From Paracoccaceae bacterium (GTDB taxonomy: Bacteria > Pseudomonadota > Alphaproteobacteria > Rhodobacterales > Rhodobacteraceae): a stretch of 54,584 nucleotides of DNA. The DNA lies in the NCBI GenBank assembly GCA_018223125.1, contig JAAEZA010000027.1, positions 1-54,584 on the forward strand. The letters are read 5' to 3'. Numbering within the stretch: position 1 is the stretch's first letter; every line of letters starts with the position of its first letter. Shown here piece by piece: positions 35,598-44,226 of the stretch. The position numbers and the translations under genes were made by a program. The notes below the pieces were generated by a model. That model was not told the DNA's origin. It worked only from the letters and a program-made list of their open reading frames with translations, and ran no database searches.

Positions 35598-37643
35598 TTA
35601 CAGATCCTTGACCAGACGCAGCGCGTCGTAAATCGCCGCATGGGTGTTACGCGCCGAGACTGCATCGCCAATGCGGAACAGTTGGAAGCTGCCCTGAGTG
35701 TTGCGCATCACAGACTGCGGCTTGCCCGCAATCAGCGCGTTATGATCCACCGCCCCGCCATTGCTGCTGAGCGGTTTGAGGTCATGGTAAAGGTCATCAA
35801 GGGGCAGGGTGCCATAGTTCACCACGACCTGATCGTAATTCTTCGTTTCCGTGTAATCGCTATAGTCCGTACCGATGGTGGCGCGCAGTTTGTTGCCCTC
35901 CCGCGTAACCCCCAGAAGACGACGGGTGACGGTGAAGGTGACATCTCTGTCCTGCAAGGAGCGCATGTAAGGCACCAGGTTCATGGCCATCACCTCTGGT
36001 GCGAAGGTGCGGTCCGGTGTCATGATTTCCACGCTTGATCCGGCAAATGCCGCGGTTTCGGCTGCATGCAGGGCAGGATGGTCGCCGCTTTCGTCATAGA
36101 TCAGGATATTTTGCGCCGGTTTCACATCCCCTGCGATCATGTCCCAAGCCGAGACCACATGTTCAGCCTCGGTGCCGGTTTCAAACAGTTCCAGATTTGG
36201 CATCCCGCCGGTTGCCACGATGACCACATCAGGGTTCAGCGCAGTCACATCTGCGGCTTCGGCCCATGTGTTAAAGTGGAAGGCCACGTCCCGCGCGGCA
36301 CATTGGGACATGCGCCAGTCGATGATGGACATCATCTCCCGGCGGCGCGGGTTGAGTGCGGTCAGGCGGATCTGGCCCCCCGGATCAGGCTGTGCCTCAA
36401 ACACGGTAACATTGTGCCCGCGCTCTGCCGCAACGCGAGCGGCTTCCAGCCCCGCAGGACCGGCACCGACGATCACCACCTTGCGCTGGGTTTCGGCTGG
36501 GGGGATGTCATGGGGCATGGTCAATTCCCGCCCTGTGGCTGCGTTATGGATGCATAGCGCATCTCCCGCCTGATAAATCCGGTCAAGACAGTAGGTTGCA
36601 CCGACGCAGGGGCGGATGTCGTCCTCGCGTCCTTCCATGATCTTGCGCACCACATGAGGGTCCGCCATATGCGCGCGCGTCATGCCGACCATATCCAGTA
36701 GCCCTGCGTCAATGGCGTGACGGGCGGTGGCTACATCGGGGATTTTGGCGGCGTGAAAGGTGGGCATGCCTGTGCGCTTTTTCACCTCTCCGGCAAAATC
36801 CAGATGGGGGGCGTTTGCCATACCCTGCACCGGAATAACATCCGTCATCGCCGGATCGGTGTGGATGCGCCCGCGGATAACGTTCAGAAAGTCGAGCTGT
36901 CCTGTCTCTGCCAGTTTTTCCGAGATCACCAAGCCTTCTTCGGCGCTGATACCGCCCTTTTGCGCCTCGTCAGCGGTATAGCGGAAGCCGATGATGAACT
37001 CTTCGCCCACACGTTTGCGCACGGCGGCCAGAACATCCATTGGAAACCGCATCCGGTTTTCCAGCGTATCCGCCCCGTAAGGCCCGACCAGATCATTGGT
37101 CAGCGGGGACCAGAACTGATCCAGCAAATGGCCGTAAACCTGAAGCTCGATCCCGTCCATGCCCCCCGCCTGCATCCGTTCGGCGGCATCGGCAAAATCA
37201 TTTATGATCCGCTCTATGTCCCAGTCTTCTATCAACTTTGGAAAGGCGCGGTGGGCGGGTTCGCGGTGTTTGGAGGATGAGACCGAGGGCAGCCAGTCCC
37301 CCTTGTTCCACGCAGTGCGCCGTCCCAGATGGGTCAACTGGATCATCACGGCACAGCCGTGTTCATGGCATCCGTCGCTAAGTTGCTGAATCCAGGGAAC
37401 AACCTCGTCCTTATAGGCGAGGATGTTGTTAAAGACCGGCGGGCTGTCGCGTGATACAGCGGCAGACCCTGCGGTCATGGCCAGCGCGACACCTGCTTTG
37501 GCCCGCTCTGCATGATAGGCGGCATACCGCGCCTTTGGCATTCCGTCCTCGGGGTAGGCGGGTTCGTGACTGGTGGTCATGATCCGGTTGCGCAGGGTCA
37601 GATGTTTCAACTGATAGGGCTGGAGCAAGGGATCTTTGGTCAT
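35598..37643 (-). CDS. TIM-barrel FMN/Fe-S/FAD oxidoreductase (N-methylproline demethylase / dienoyl-CoA reductase type)
   Basis: This 681-residue enzyme has an old-yellow-enzyme barrel (about residues 1-330), an Fe-S cluster segment, and an FAD/NAD(P) domain beginning RKVVIVGAGPAGLEAARVAAERGHNV. In the sequence this is the layout of 2,4-dienoyl-CoA reductase, trimethylamine dehydrogenase and the stachydrine/N-methylproline demethylases. The Fe-S segment RPCVGATYCLDRIYQAGDALC lacks the usual second Cys (Ala here), and the next Cys is one residue early. I chose MTKDPLLQPYQLKHL at 37643 as the start; the frame is open 23 codons further. It follows a VOC gene, and a LysR gene is divergent. A role in methylated-amine breakdown is likely but unproven. 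Confidence 0.82.
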   Translation of the reverse strand: MTKDPLLQPYQLKHLTLRNRIMTTSHEPAYPEDGMPKARYAAYHAERAKAGVALAMTAGSAAVSRDSPPVFNNILAYKDEVVPWIQQLSDGCHEHGCAVMIQLTHLGRRTAWNKGDWLPSVSSSKHREPAHRAFPKLIEDWDIERIINDFADAAERMQAGGMDGIELQVYGHLLDQFWSPLTNDLVGPYGADTLENRMRFPMDVLAAVRKRVGEEFIIGFRYTADEAQKGGISAEEGLVISEKLAETGQLDFLNVIRGRIHTDPAMTDVIPVQGMANAPHLDFAGEVKKRTGMPTFHAAKIPDVATARHAIDAGLLDMVGMTRAHMADPHVVRKIMEGREDDIRPCVGATYCLDRIYQAGDALCIHNAATGRELTMPHDIPPAETQRKVVIVGAGPAGLEAARVAAERGHNVTVFEAQPDPGGQIRLTALNPRRREMMSIIDWRMSQCAARDVAFHFNTWAEAADVTALNPDVVIVATGGMPNLELFETGTEAEHVVSAWDMIAGDVKPAQNILIYDESGDHPALHAAETAAFAGSSVEIMTPDRTFAPEVMAMNLVPYMRSLQDRDVTFTVTRRLLGVTREGNKLRATIGTDYSDYTETKNYDQVVVNYGTLPLDDLYHDLKPLSSNGGAVDHNALIAGKPQSVMRNTQGSFQLFRIGDAVSARNTHAAIYDALRLVKDL

Positions 37644-37778
37644 GTCAGAGGCTCGGATGTAAGTGGCAGAATGCGTTCCGGCCACAGCAGAGCAACTGGA
37701 CTTTAGTGTCAAGACTTCTCTATCGGGATCAGCACCCCCCGTTTCCGGAGGGCACTATTTGTGCAATGTGTTGGCAGA

Positions 37779-38282
37779 TCAGTTATAAGCACCGGCGGAA
37801 TAAGTCAGTTCGTAACTGTGGCTGTAAAGTTCGAACACAATACCGAACGGGTCTTCCACGTAAACCATGCGGTAAGGTTTCTCATCCGGAAAATACTCGC
37901 GCACGGGCATCCGCTGCTTGCCACCGGCAGCAACGATTCTGGCAAGAAGGTCTTCGAGGTTCGGGTCCTGAATGGCAAAATGGAAAGTGCCGTGCTGGCG
38001 GAAGTTAAGGTTTTCCTGCGGCGGATGGTTGCCGTCCATTTCGAACAATTCGATGCCCACACGATCCGCCGTCGCCAGATGTGCAATCCGCAAGCGGGTC
38101 CAGCCCTTGCCGAACACATCCGTGCACATCTGCCCGATGTCGCTGTCGTCCTCGGTAATCTCGGTCGGTTCCATAATCACGTAAAAGCCCAGAACCTTGC
38201 TGTAGAATTCGACAGCTTTGTCGAGGTCGGGCACAGAAAGGCCGATGTGGGAAAACGTGCGGGGGGTCGGTGTCTTAGTCAT
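37779..38282 (-). CDS. VOC family protein, lactoylglutathione lyase-like
   Basis: This is a 167-residue vicinal-oxygen-chelate protein: FSHIGLSVPDLDKAVEFYSKVLGF (first ligand His), GIELFEMDGNHPPQENLNFRQ, GTFHFAIQDPNLEDLL (second ligand His) and MVYVEDPFGIVFELYSHSYE (Glu). The spacing fits two VOC modules, as in glyoxalase I and ring-cleavage dioxygenases. It lies 135 bases upstream of the TIM-barrel oxidoreductase gene on the same strand. It is divergent from the LysR gene, so it is likely part of the same regulated unit. Confidence 0.82.
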   Translation of the reverse strand: MTKTPTPRTFSHIGLSVPDLDKAVEFYSKVLGFYVIMEPTEITEDDSDIGQMCTDVFGKGWTRLRIAHLATADRVGIELFEMDGNHPPQENLNFRQHGTFHFAIQDPNLEDLLARIVAAGGKQRMPVREYFPDEKPYRMVYVEDPFGIVFELYSHSYELTYSAGAYN

Positions 38283-38343
38283 TTGGATGTCCTTCTATAA
38301 CGTTTGAACCGGATATAGCTGGACTGAAGGAAAATAAAAAATT

Positions 38344-38364
38344 ATGATTTGATATATAAATCAT
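38344..38364. promoter_or_regulatory. LysR-type dyad between VOC gene and lysR
   Basis: ATGATTT (38344-38350) and AAATCAT (38358-38364) are perfect 7-bp arms around a 7-base spacer, in the AT-rich 97-base gap between the divergent genes. This fits the symmetrical T-N11-A type site bound by LysR proteins. Confidence 0.55.
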
Positions 38365-38379
38365 TACGGATTGTGTCTG

Positions 38380-39270
38380 ATGCTGAATGCAACATGGCTC
38401 GAAACTTTCACGACCCTGTGTGAGACGGGCCATTTTACCCGTGCTGCTGACAGGCTGGCGATGACCCAACCCGGTGTGTCCCAGCATCTGCGCAAGCTGG
38501 AGTCGCAGATCGGTGCGGCTTTGATCGCACAGGACGGCAAGACTTTCACGCTGACACCGGCGGGTGAGGCTGTCTTTGCGCTTGGTCAGGACAGGCGACG
38601 GCAAGAGGCGGTGTTGCGGGACAATGTTGCACGGGATGATCCTGACAGGGGGGTGGTCACGCTTGGCTGTTCGGGCAGCTTTGCGGTTTGGGTTTATCCC
38701 CGACTGATCGCGCGTATGGCCAAAGCGCCGGAACTGGTTCTGCGCCTTACGGCGGCACCACAGCGCCAGATTGTAGAAACCACCCTGAACTTAGATGTGG
38801 ACATCGGGGTAATCTCAGAGAAAGTTGCGCACCCGCGGCTGGAGACCACCCGTTTGGCCCGAGAAGAGCTTTGTCTGGTGGTGCCGGCCGGATTCAAGCC
38901 GGAATCGCTTACCCTGAAAATGCTGGATGACCTTGGCTTTATTGCCCATCCTGACGGCTATGCTTATGCGGATGATCTGCTGGGGGCCAATTTCCCGCAG
39001 GATTATAACGGTGCCGACAGGCTGCGATTGCGCAGTTTTGTAAACCAGATCGGTCAAATCCCGCTGCCGGTGTCGCAAGGGGTCGGATATACCATCCTGC
39101 CGAAATCAGGTGTGGATGCATTTGCCAAGACGCAGGCGGTAGAGGTTTTTAGCCTGCCACAGCGCCGGTATCAGGCGCTGTGGGTGATTTCGCGCAAGGG
39201 CAGGGCCGGCTTTGCGCGGATCAGCGCGGTTAAAAAACTGGTCGAACAAGCGGCCCGGGACCTGCACTAA
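38380..39270 (+). CDS. LysR-family transcriptional regulator
   Basis: This is a 296-residue LysR regulator. The N-terminal winged helix-turn-helix is WLETFTTLCETGHFTRAADRLAMTQPGVSQHLRKLESQIGAAL. The effector-binding domain runs from about residue 90 to 290 (LGCSGSFAVWVYPRLIARM onward). An ATG at 38380 is the likely start; a TTG three codons earlier is in frame. It is divergent from the VOC/oxidoreductase unit and the dyad in the gap is the probable operator. The inducer is unknown. Confidence 0.9.
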   Translation: MLNATWLETFTTLCETGHFTRAADRLAMTQPGVSQHLRKLESQIGAALIAQDGKTFTLTPAGEAVFALGQDRRRQEAVLRDNVARDDPDRGVVTLGCSGSFAVWVYPRLIARMAKAPELVLRLTAAPQRQIVETTLNLDVDIGVISEKVAHPRLETTRLAREELCLVVPAGFKPESLTLKMLDDLGFIAHPDGYAYADDLLGANFPQDYNGADRLRLRSFVNQIGQIPLPVSQGVGYTILPKSGVDAFAKTQAVEVFSLPQRRYQALWVISRKGRAGFARISAVKKLVEQAARDLH

Positions 39271-39374
39271 GCGCGCCATTGCACCTTCCGTTCGGGCCGG
39301 TTCTGTGCAAAACAGTGCGCCAAACCACCCCTATTCCGTGATTGCCACAAAAGGCAACAATTGAAGCAAATGCC

Positions 39375-40379
39375 ATGAGCGTCAAAGCCAGTACCCCCAC
39401 CCCCAACCCGCGCCTGTCCGTGGCCCCGATGATGGACTGGACGGACCGGCATTGCCGGTATCTGCACCGGTTGTTGTCCAGACACACCCTACTTTATACC
39501 GAGATGGTGACAGCGCCGGCTGTGATTCACGGGGATGTGGAGCGGTTGCTCGGGTTTGATCCGGCGGAGCATCCGGTGGCCCTGCAGTTGGGCGGTTCCG
39601 ATCCGCAGCAACTGGCAGAGGCAACGCGGGTGGGCTGTGACTTTGGTTACGGCGAGATTAACCTGAATGTCGGTTGCCCCTCTGACAGGGTGCAATCGGG
39701 GCGTTTCGGGGCCTGTCTGATGAAAGAACCCGATCTGGTTGCCGACTGCGTGCAGGCCATGATCGAAGCGTCTACAGGGGCCAAGATCACGGTGAAGTGC
39801 CGCATCGGTGTAGATGACCAAACTCCCTCGGAAATCCTGCCGGAGTTTCTTGATACTGTGGCGGCGCGGGGAATAAATTCCTTCACTATTCATGCAAGAA
39901 TGGCGTGGCTTGACGGGTTAAGCCCGAAAGAAAACAGGGATATCCCGCCACTGGACTATGAACTGGTGCACCGGATGAAAGCTGATTTTCCCGAATTGGA
40001 AATCATCCTGAACGGTGGCATTGCGGATCTGGATGCCGCCCTTCAACATATCGACCGTGGGCTGGACGGGGCGATGATCGGTCGCGCCGCCTATCATACG
40101 CCCACGGACATACTGGCCACCGCAGACCGCCGTGTGTTCGGGGAAGGCGGGGATACCACGGCAGAGGATGCCGTCGTTGGTATGCTGCCCTATATCGAGG
40201 ATCACCTTGCCAGGGGCGGGCGGCTGAACCAGATCACGCGGCACATGTTGGGGTTGTTTGCAGGACGTGCCGGTGCACGACAGTGGCGGCGTACCCTGTC
40301 CGAGCAGGCCCACAAACCGGGGGCGGGGCCGGAGGTGGTGGAGCAGGCGCTGTCGCATCTGACGCAACCGGCGGCGTGA
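39375..40379 (+). CDS. dusA: tRNA-dihydrouridine(20/20a) synthase
   Basis: DusA reduces uridine to dihydrouridine at positions 20/20a of the tRNA D-loop with FMN and NADPH. The 334-residue protein has the TIM-barrel signature RLSVAPMMDWTDRHCR, EINLNVGCPSDRVQSGRFGACLM (catalytic Cys region), KITVKCRIGVDD, FTIHARMAWLDGLSPKENRDIPPLDY (the DusA-specific loop) and DGAMIGRAAYHTP. The frame extends 11 codons to a TTG, but ATG at 39375 (MSVKAS) is a better start. Confidence 0.95.
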   Translation: MSVKASTPTPNPRLSVAPMMDWTDRHCRYLHRLLSRHTLLYTEMVTAPAVIHGDVERLLGFDPAEHPVALQLGGSDPQQLAEATRVGCDFGYGEINLNVGCPSDRVQSGRFGACLMKEPDLVADCVQAMIEASTGAKITVKCRIGVDDQTPSEILPEFLDTVAARGINSFTIHARMAWLDGLSPKENRDIPPLDYELVHRMKADFPELEIILNGGIADLDAALQHIDRGLDGAMIGRAAYHTPTDILATADRRVFGEGGDTTAEDAVVGMLPYIEDHLARGGRLNQITRHMLGLFAGRAGARQWRRTLSEQAHKPGAGPEVVEQALSHLTQPAA

Positions 40380-40441
40380 AAACGCTTTCATCCGGACCGG
40401 AACGGCGCTATCCAAAGTTGACCTGACTGGAAAGCGAGAAT

Positions 40442-41266
40442 ATGCCCGAACTGTCCACCCTGCTGCCAATGATCGTATTACTCATGGGAATCGGCGGTTT
40501 CGCCGGTGTTCTGGCCGGACTTCTCGGGGTGGGGGGCGGCATTATTCTTGTGCCCGCTTTCTATTACGCTTTTTCAGGGCTTGGATATGACAACGCGCAT
40601 CTGATGCAGATCTGTCTGGCGACCTCGCTGGCGACAATTGTCTTTACCTCCATACGCTCGGTCCAGTCCCATAACAAAAAGGGTGCTGTGGACTGGGATA
40701 TCCTGCGGGGCTGGGCGCCCGGAATTGCCGTGGGGGCTGTGATCGGTGTGCTGGTTGCGACCGGACTGCGGTCGACCCAGCTGATGGTGATCTTCGGCTG
40801 TCTCGGGATTGTCATCGGGCTTTATCTTGCCTTTGGCAAAGCCCACTGGCGATTGGGTGAACAGATGCCAAAAGGGATTGCGCAAAGCCTGCTGTCCGCG
40901 ACCATGGGCTTCATGTCGGTGCTGATGGGGATTGGCGGGGGCAGCTTCGGGGTGCCAACGATGACGCTGTTCGGGGTGCCGATTCATCGTGCAGTCGCCA
41001 CGGCCGCGGGTTTTGGTCTGGTCATTGCCGTGCCGTCGGTGATCGGCTTTCTGCTGGGCCATCCCGATCCGGTGAATTTACCGCCCTACACAATTGGTTA
41101 CGTTAATATTCCGGCATTTCTGCTGATCATTTGCATGACCCTGCTGACTGCACCTTTAGGGGTAAAGATAGCCCATGCGATGGACCCGAAACCACTGAAA
41201 CGGGTCTTCGCTTTCTTTCTGCTGCTGGTTGCGCTTAACATGCTGCGCAAAGTCTATTTCGGCTAA
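40442..41266 (+). CDS. TauE/SafE family sulfite/organosulfonate-type exporter
   Basis: This is a 274-residue inner-membrane transporter of the TauE/SafE family. About eight hydrophobic helices are visible, starting MIVLLMGIGGFAGVLAGLLGVGGGIILVPAFYY, which holds the glycine-rich motif; the repeated half begins near LSATMGFMSVLMGIGGGSFGVPTMT. The family moves sulfite, sulfoacetate or other small anions, but the substrate is not indicated here. It follows dusA by 62 bases. Confidence 0.88.
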   Translation: MPELSTLLPMIVLLMGIGGFAGVLAGLLGVGGGIILVPAFYYAFSGLGYDNAHLMQICLATSLATIVFTSIRSVQSHNKKGAVDWDILRGWAPGIAVGAVIGVLVATGLRSTQLMVIFGCLGIVIGLYLAFGKAHWRLGEQMPKGIAQSLLSATMGFMSVLMGIGGGSFGVPTMTLFGVPIHRAVATAAGFGLVIAVPSVIGFLLGHPDPVNLPPYTIGYVNIPAFLLIICMTLLTAPLGVKIAHAMDPKPLKRVFAFFLLLVALNMLRKVYFG

Positions 41267-41303
41267 TCAGGGTGTCGCGCCTCTCTGCGGGCCCTTTGTC
41301 AGA

Positions 41304-41996
41304 CTAGCGGTGCGTTTGGGTCAGGATCATTTTGTCCTTCCGCACAACGGTTTCATCCAGTCTGGACAGGAAACTGCTGCCGATCAGATTGGAATGGCGC
41401 AATCCTTCAGGCGTGACAGCGGCTTCTACCTTACGCAAGCGGATCGTATCCCCGACCCGTACTTCATCCAGTGTCACCAGTGCTATATCAAGCGGGCCGG
41501 AGGCGGTTGTAACCCGTGTGTCAAATACTAGCGCCTCCATGTCGATACCAGCCGCCTGTGCTGTTGCGTAGTTGATCAGCACCAGCGAAGCGCCAGTGTC
41601 GATCAGTGCCTCTGATACTGCATCATTGAAGGTGACAGGGGTAGAATAAAGCCCGTTGCGCGCTGTGATATAATGTTGCGAGGTCGCTTCGAGCGAGGCC
41701 GCCGACAGGATGATCGTCTCGTTCCGCGCCAGCAGGGTCTCCCGTTGCCATTCTACCGAATACTCCAGCAATCCAAGGAAGATTGTGACGAACAATCCCC
41801 AACCCGCATAGCGCAGCGTGTTTCCTTTGGAGGGACGGTTGCGCAGGATCTGACCGATCACAAGCCCGATCAGAAAAATCAAAGCAATAGCAGACCACTT
41901 CAGGTTGGTGTCCAATATCAAGTCCACCAGCTGTACATCCGTTCTGAGAAACACAATGCCTAATATGACCAAAATGGCCAGATAAACCCACCGCAT
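41304..41996 (-). CDS. Retropepsin-like aspartic protease, TIGR02281 family
   Basis: This is a 230-residue membrane-anchored clan AA aspartic protease. Two or three hydrophobic segments fill the first 85 residues (VYLAILVILGIVFL and after). The retropepsin domain has the catalytic DTGAS in EALIDTGASLVLINYATAQAAGID, then TASGPLDIALVTLDEVRVGDT, then HSNLIGSSFLSRLDE. It would act as a dimer on the periplasmic side, as inferred for the family. The 96 bases before it, up to the DUF1289 gene, probably hold its promoter. Confidence 0.85.
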   Translation of the reverse strand: MRWVYLAILVILGIVFLRTDVQLVDLILDTNLKWSAIALIFLIGLVIGQILRNRPSKGNTLRYAGWGLFVTIFLGLLEYSVEWQRETLLARNETIILSAASLEATSQHYITARNGLYSTPVTFNDAVSEALIDTGASLVLINYATAQAAGIDMEALVFDTRVTTASGPLDIALVTLDEVRVGDTIRLRKVEAAVTPEGLRHSNLIGSSFLSRLDETVVRKDKMILTQTHR

Positions 41997-42092
41997 AGTG
42001 TATGCCCTTAATCAATGCACTCAATATGTGGAATGTTAGGTTAATTTTAACAGTTTGTCACCTTATGGTTTAACAAGAGGGACGGCGGGTGG

Positions 42093-42314
42093 TCATTCCC
42101 GTTTGCGCCCGCGCCTTTTGCCGCGCAGTTGGGAAGCGCGTGACGGCAGTTCCGCTTTCACGCGGGCACGGTCTGCGTCGCTCATTTTTGACCATTGGGC
42201 AATTTCGTCGATTGTCCGGTGGCAGCCAATACACAGACGGGCTTCGGGGTGGACGACGCAGATTTTGACGCAGGGACTGTCGATCTCGTTGCGTTTCCAG
42301 ACTTCATCCATCAA
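42093..42314 (-). CDS. DUF1289 protein
   Basis: This 73-residue Cys-rich protein of the DUF1289 family has the four-Cys motif SPCVKICVVHPEARLCIGCHRTIDEIAQW, which probably binds zinc or iron. The C-terminus is strongly basic (RGKRRGRKRE). The start overlaps the ruvX stop by ATGA, so it is the third gene of ccmI-ruvX-DUF1289. Its function is unknown. Confidence 0.87.
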   Translation of the reverse strand: MMDEVWKRNEIDSPCVKICVVHPEARLCIGCHRTIDEIAQWSKMSDADRARVKAELPSRASQLRGKRRGRKRE

Positions 42315-42793
42315 CCGGCCCTCCGGATATGGGAAAACCGGTCGAGCGCGCCTTGCAGGATATAACCGGCGGCGACGTGGTCAATCAATCCGGCCCGTTT
42401 AGCACGGGATGTATCGGCTTCTATCAGGGCGCGTTCAGCGGCAACGGTTGAAAGCCGCTCGTCCCACAGCAGGACCGGCAGATCGCGGCGGGCCAGAAAA
42501 TTGCGCGCAAAGGCCCGTGTGGACTGGCAGCGGGGGCCTTCGGACCCGTCCATGTTACGTGGCAGGCCCAGCACCAGCCCGATCGCGCCTGTGCTGTCGA
42601 TAATCGCCTCCAAAGCTGTCGCATCCACGCCGAATTTCTTGCGCCGGATGGTGTCGCGCGGGGTGGAAATCGACCAGAAAATATCGGAGACCGCCACGCC
42701 GATGGTCTTATCGCCAAGATCCAACCCCAGCAGCGGTGCATTCGGCCGGACCTGTTCCAGAAACTCTTCGGCGGTTTCGTAAGGATTGCTCAT
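42311..42793 (-). CDS. ruvX: Holliday junction resolvase-like protein RuvX (YqgF)
   Basis: This 160-residue RNase H-fold nuclease of the YqgF/RuvX family is linked to rRNA 5'-end processing and to junction resolution. It has GLDLGDKTIGVAVSD with the first catalytic Asp, LVLGLPRNMDGSEGPRCQSTRAF, and VLLWDERLSTVAAERALIE with the later acidic residue. The ATG overlaps the ccmI stop (ATGA), and its own stop overlaps the DUF1289 start. Confidence 0.94.
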   Translation of the reverse strand: MSNPYETAEEFLEQVRPNAPLLGLDLGDKTIGVAVSDIFWSISTPRDTIRRKKFGVDATALEAIIDSTGAIGLVLGLPRNMDGSEGPRCQSTRAFARNFLARRDLPVLLWDERLSTVAAERALIEADTSRAKRAGLIDHVAAGYILQGALDRFSHIRRAG

Positions 42794-43995
42794 TGGGAGA
42801 CCTCCGCATCCTGTGCCGCAGCGCGCAACATGTCGAGCGCTGCGGGGTCATTGGCAAATGTGTCTTGCGCCTCTTTCCAGATCGCACTGGCACGGGCAGT
42901 TTCCCCAAGCACACCGTAAGCGCGGATCAGACGAGCCCATTCCGCTGCTGTTCCCCCTTCAGTCGCCAGCCGCTCTGCCAAGCCTGAAACCATACCTGCA
43001 ATCATTGCGTTGCGGTCTTCCTCGCTCAGATTCTGTGCGTCTTGAATAGTTTGCGCGTCCGGCCCGGGGGCATCCAGATCGGGTGGTGCAATGCCGGCAG
43101 CACGGGCCACATCGTTGATCTGCCCGCGGATCAGAGGCACCCACGGCGCATCCGGCGGGCTTTCCTGTAACAGGCCCATCCACATCCGGTAGGCCACGTC
43201 GGGCCGGCCGGTTTGGGCAAGCGACAGGCCGGAATAATACCGCGCCCGCTGGTCGGTGGGGTTGGCATTCAGCGCCTGTACCAGCGCCTGTTCGGCTTCT
43301 GGCGATACATACCCACCAGCCGCGAGGATCATGATTTCGCCAAGATCGGTGTAATCCGACCCTTTCGCCTGATCCCCGAGCACGCCCATCAGCTGCTGTT
43401 GCGCGGCCCGAGCGGCGGCCAGATTGCCAAGCCGCGCTTCATTGTCCACCAGCAATCGCAGACCTGTGGCATCGTCGGGATTTTGCGCCAGCGCTTCGCG
43501 TAATTTTTCAACCAGTTCGGCGTGGGCCGGATCGACTTGCACAGGAAGGGGAGGCGATGTGGCCTCGGCGCTCAACTGGTTGGGACGGTTTTCCCGTGCC
43601 TGTTGTGCTGCTTCGATCCGCGCCTGAAGCGGCATGTCGGGCATTCCGGGACGTCCGATTTCAAGGTACAGCCAGACCGATCCCGCCAGAGCCAGCCCGA
43701 TCAGGCCGAGCGGCAGCGCCGCCGGCCCCCGTTCGGAATTGCCGTCCGGCGTTCCGGATTGCACCCGACGGTCGGCAGCCAGCAACCGGCGTGCGACTTC
43801 CGTGCGTGCGGCCTCGGCTTCGGCAGGGGCGAGCACCCCGCGGGCAAGATCCCGCTCCACTTCGGCCAGTTGGTCCTTGTAAACGCCGACATCCTGTGCG
43901 CCTGCTGTTGCCACAGTTCCGCGCCGTGACAGGATCACGCGCCCCATTGGCACAGCCACCAAGACAATAACCCCAGCAGTTACAAGCCAGAACAT
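42790..43995 (-). CDS. ccmI: c-type cytochrome biogenesis protein CcmI
   Basis: CcmI is the apocytochrome c chaperone of the System I heme-ligation machinery. The 401-residue protein has an N-terminal membrane helix (MFWLVTAGVIVLVAVPMGRV), then a cytoplasmic leucine-zipper-like loop DVGVYKDQLAEVERDLARGVLAPAEAEAARTEVARRLL. A second helix near residue 100 (LPLGLIGLALAGSVWLYLEI) precedes the periplasmic TPR region (from LVEKLREALAQNPDDATGLRLL). A start at 43995 is favoured over an upstream codon, because AAAGGA is well placed. Other ccm genes are outside the window. Confidence 0.93.
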   Translation of the reverse strand: MFWLVTAGVIVLVAVPMGRVILSRRGTVATAGAQDVGVYKDQLAEVERDLARGVLAPAEAEAARTEVARRLLAADRRVQSGTPDGNSERGPAALPLGLIGLALAGSVWLYLEIGRPGMPDMPLQARIEAAQQARENRPNQLSAEATSPPLPVQVDPAHAELVEKLREALAQNPDDATGLRLLVDNEARLGNLAAARAAQQQLMGVLGDQAKGSDYTDLGEIMILAAGGYVSPEAEQALVQALNANPTDQRARYYSGLSLAQTGRPDVAYRMWMGLLQESPPDAPWVPLIRGQINDVARAAGIAPPDLDAPGPDAQTIQDAQNLSEEDRNAMIAGMVSGLAERLATEGGTAAEWARLIRAYGVLGETARASAIWKEAQDTFANDPAALDMLRAAAQDAEVSQ

Positions 43996-44119
43996 GAGCG
44001 TGCATCCTTTCACAAATTACCTGCCCCGAATACCTTGCAGACCGCCCAAGCACAAATCATTAAGCTGCGAGATCATGGCGCAGGGCAGCGAAAAGGCCGG
44101 ATTGTCGGAAAATCGGCGT

Positions 44120-44150
44120 CACATGTCGCAGGTAAAATCCTGTAAATGTG
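44120..44150. promoter_or_regulatory. Nested dyad upstream of soxB
   Basis: CACAT...ATGTG (44120-44124, 44146-44150) encloses CAGG...CCTG (44129-44132, 44139-44142) around TAAAAT. It lies in the 231-base gap between divergent ccmI and soxB, 77 bases before the soxB start. It is a possible site for a sarcosine/betaine-responsive regulator. Confidence 0.35.
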
Positions 44151-44226
44151 CTAAAACAGCAAAACCGGAGAAAAGGGCCTCTTTCGCAGGGCCCCAAGCC
44201 CCCGCCACCTGACCGGAGTTCGACCC

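Noticed and set aside
43994-44212. Plus-strand frame of 72 codons in the ccmI/soxB gap
   Set aside because: It overlaps the ccmI start, has no good ribosome-binding site, and the product is not protein-like; the gap is better read as a promoter region.
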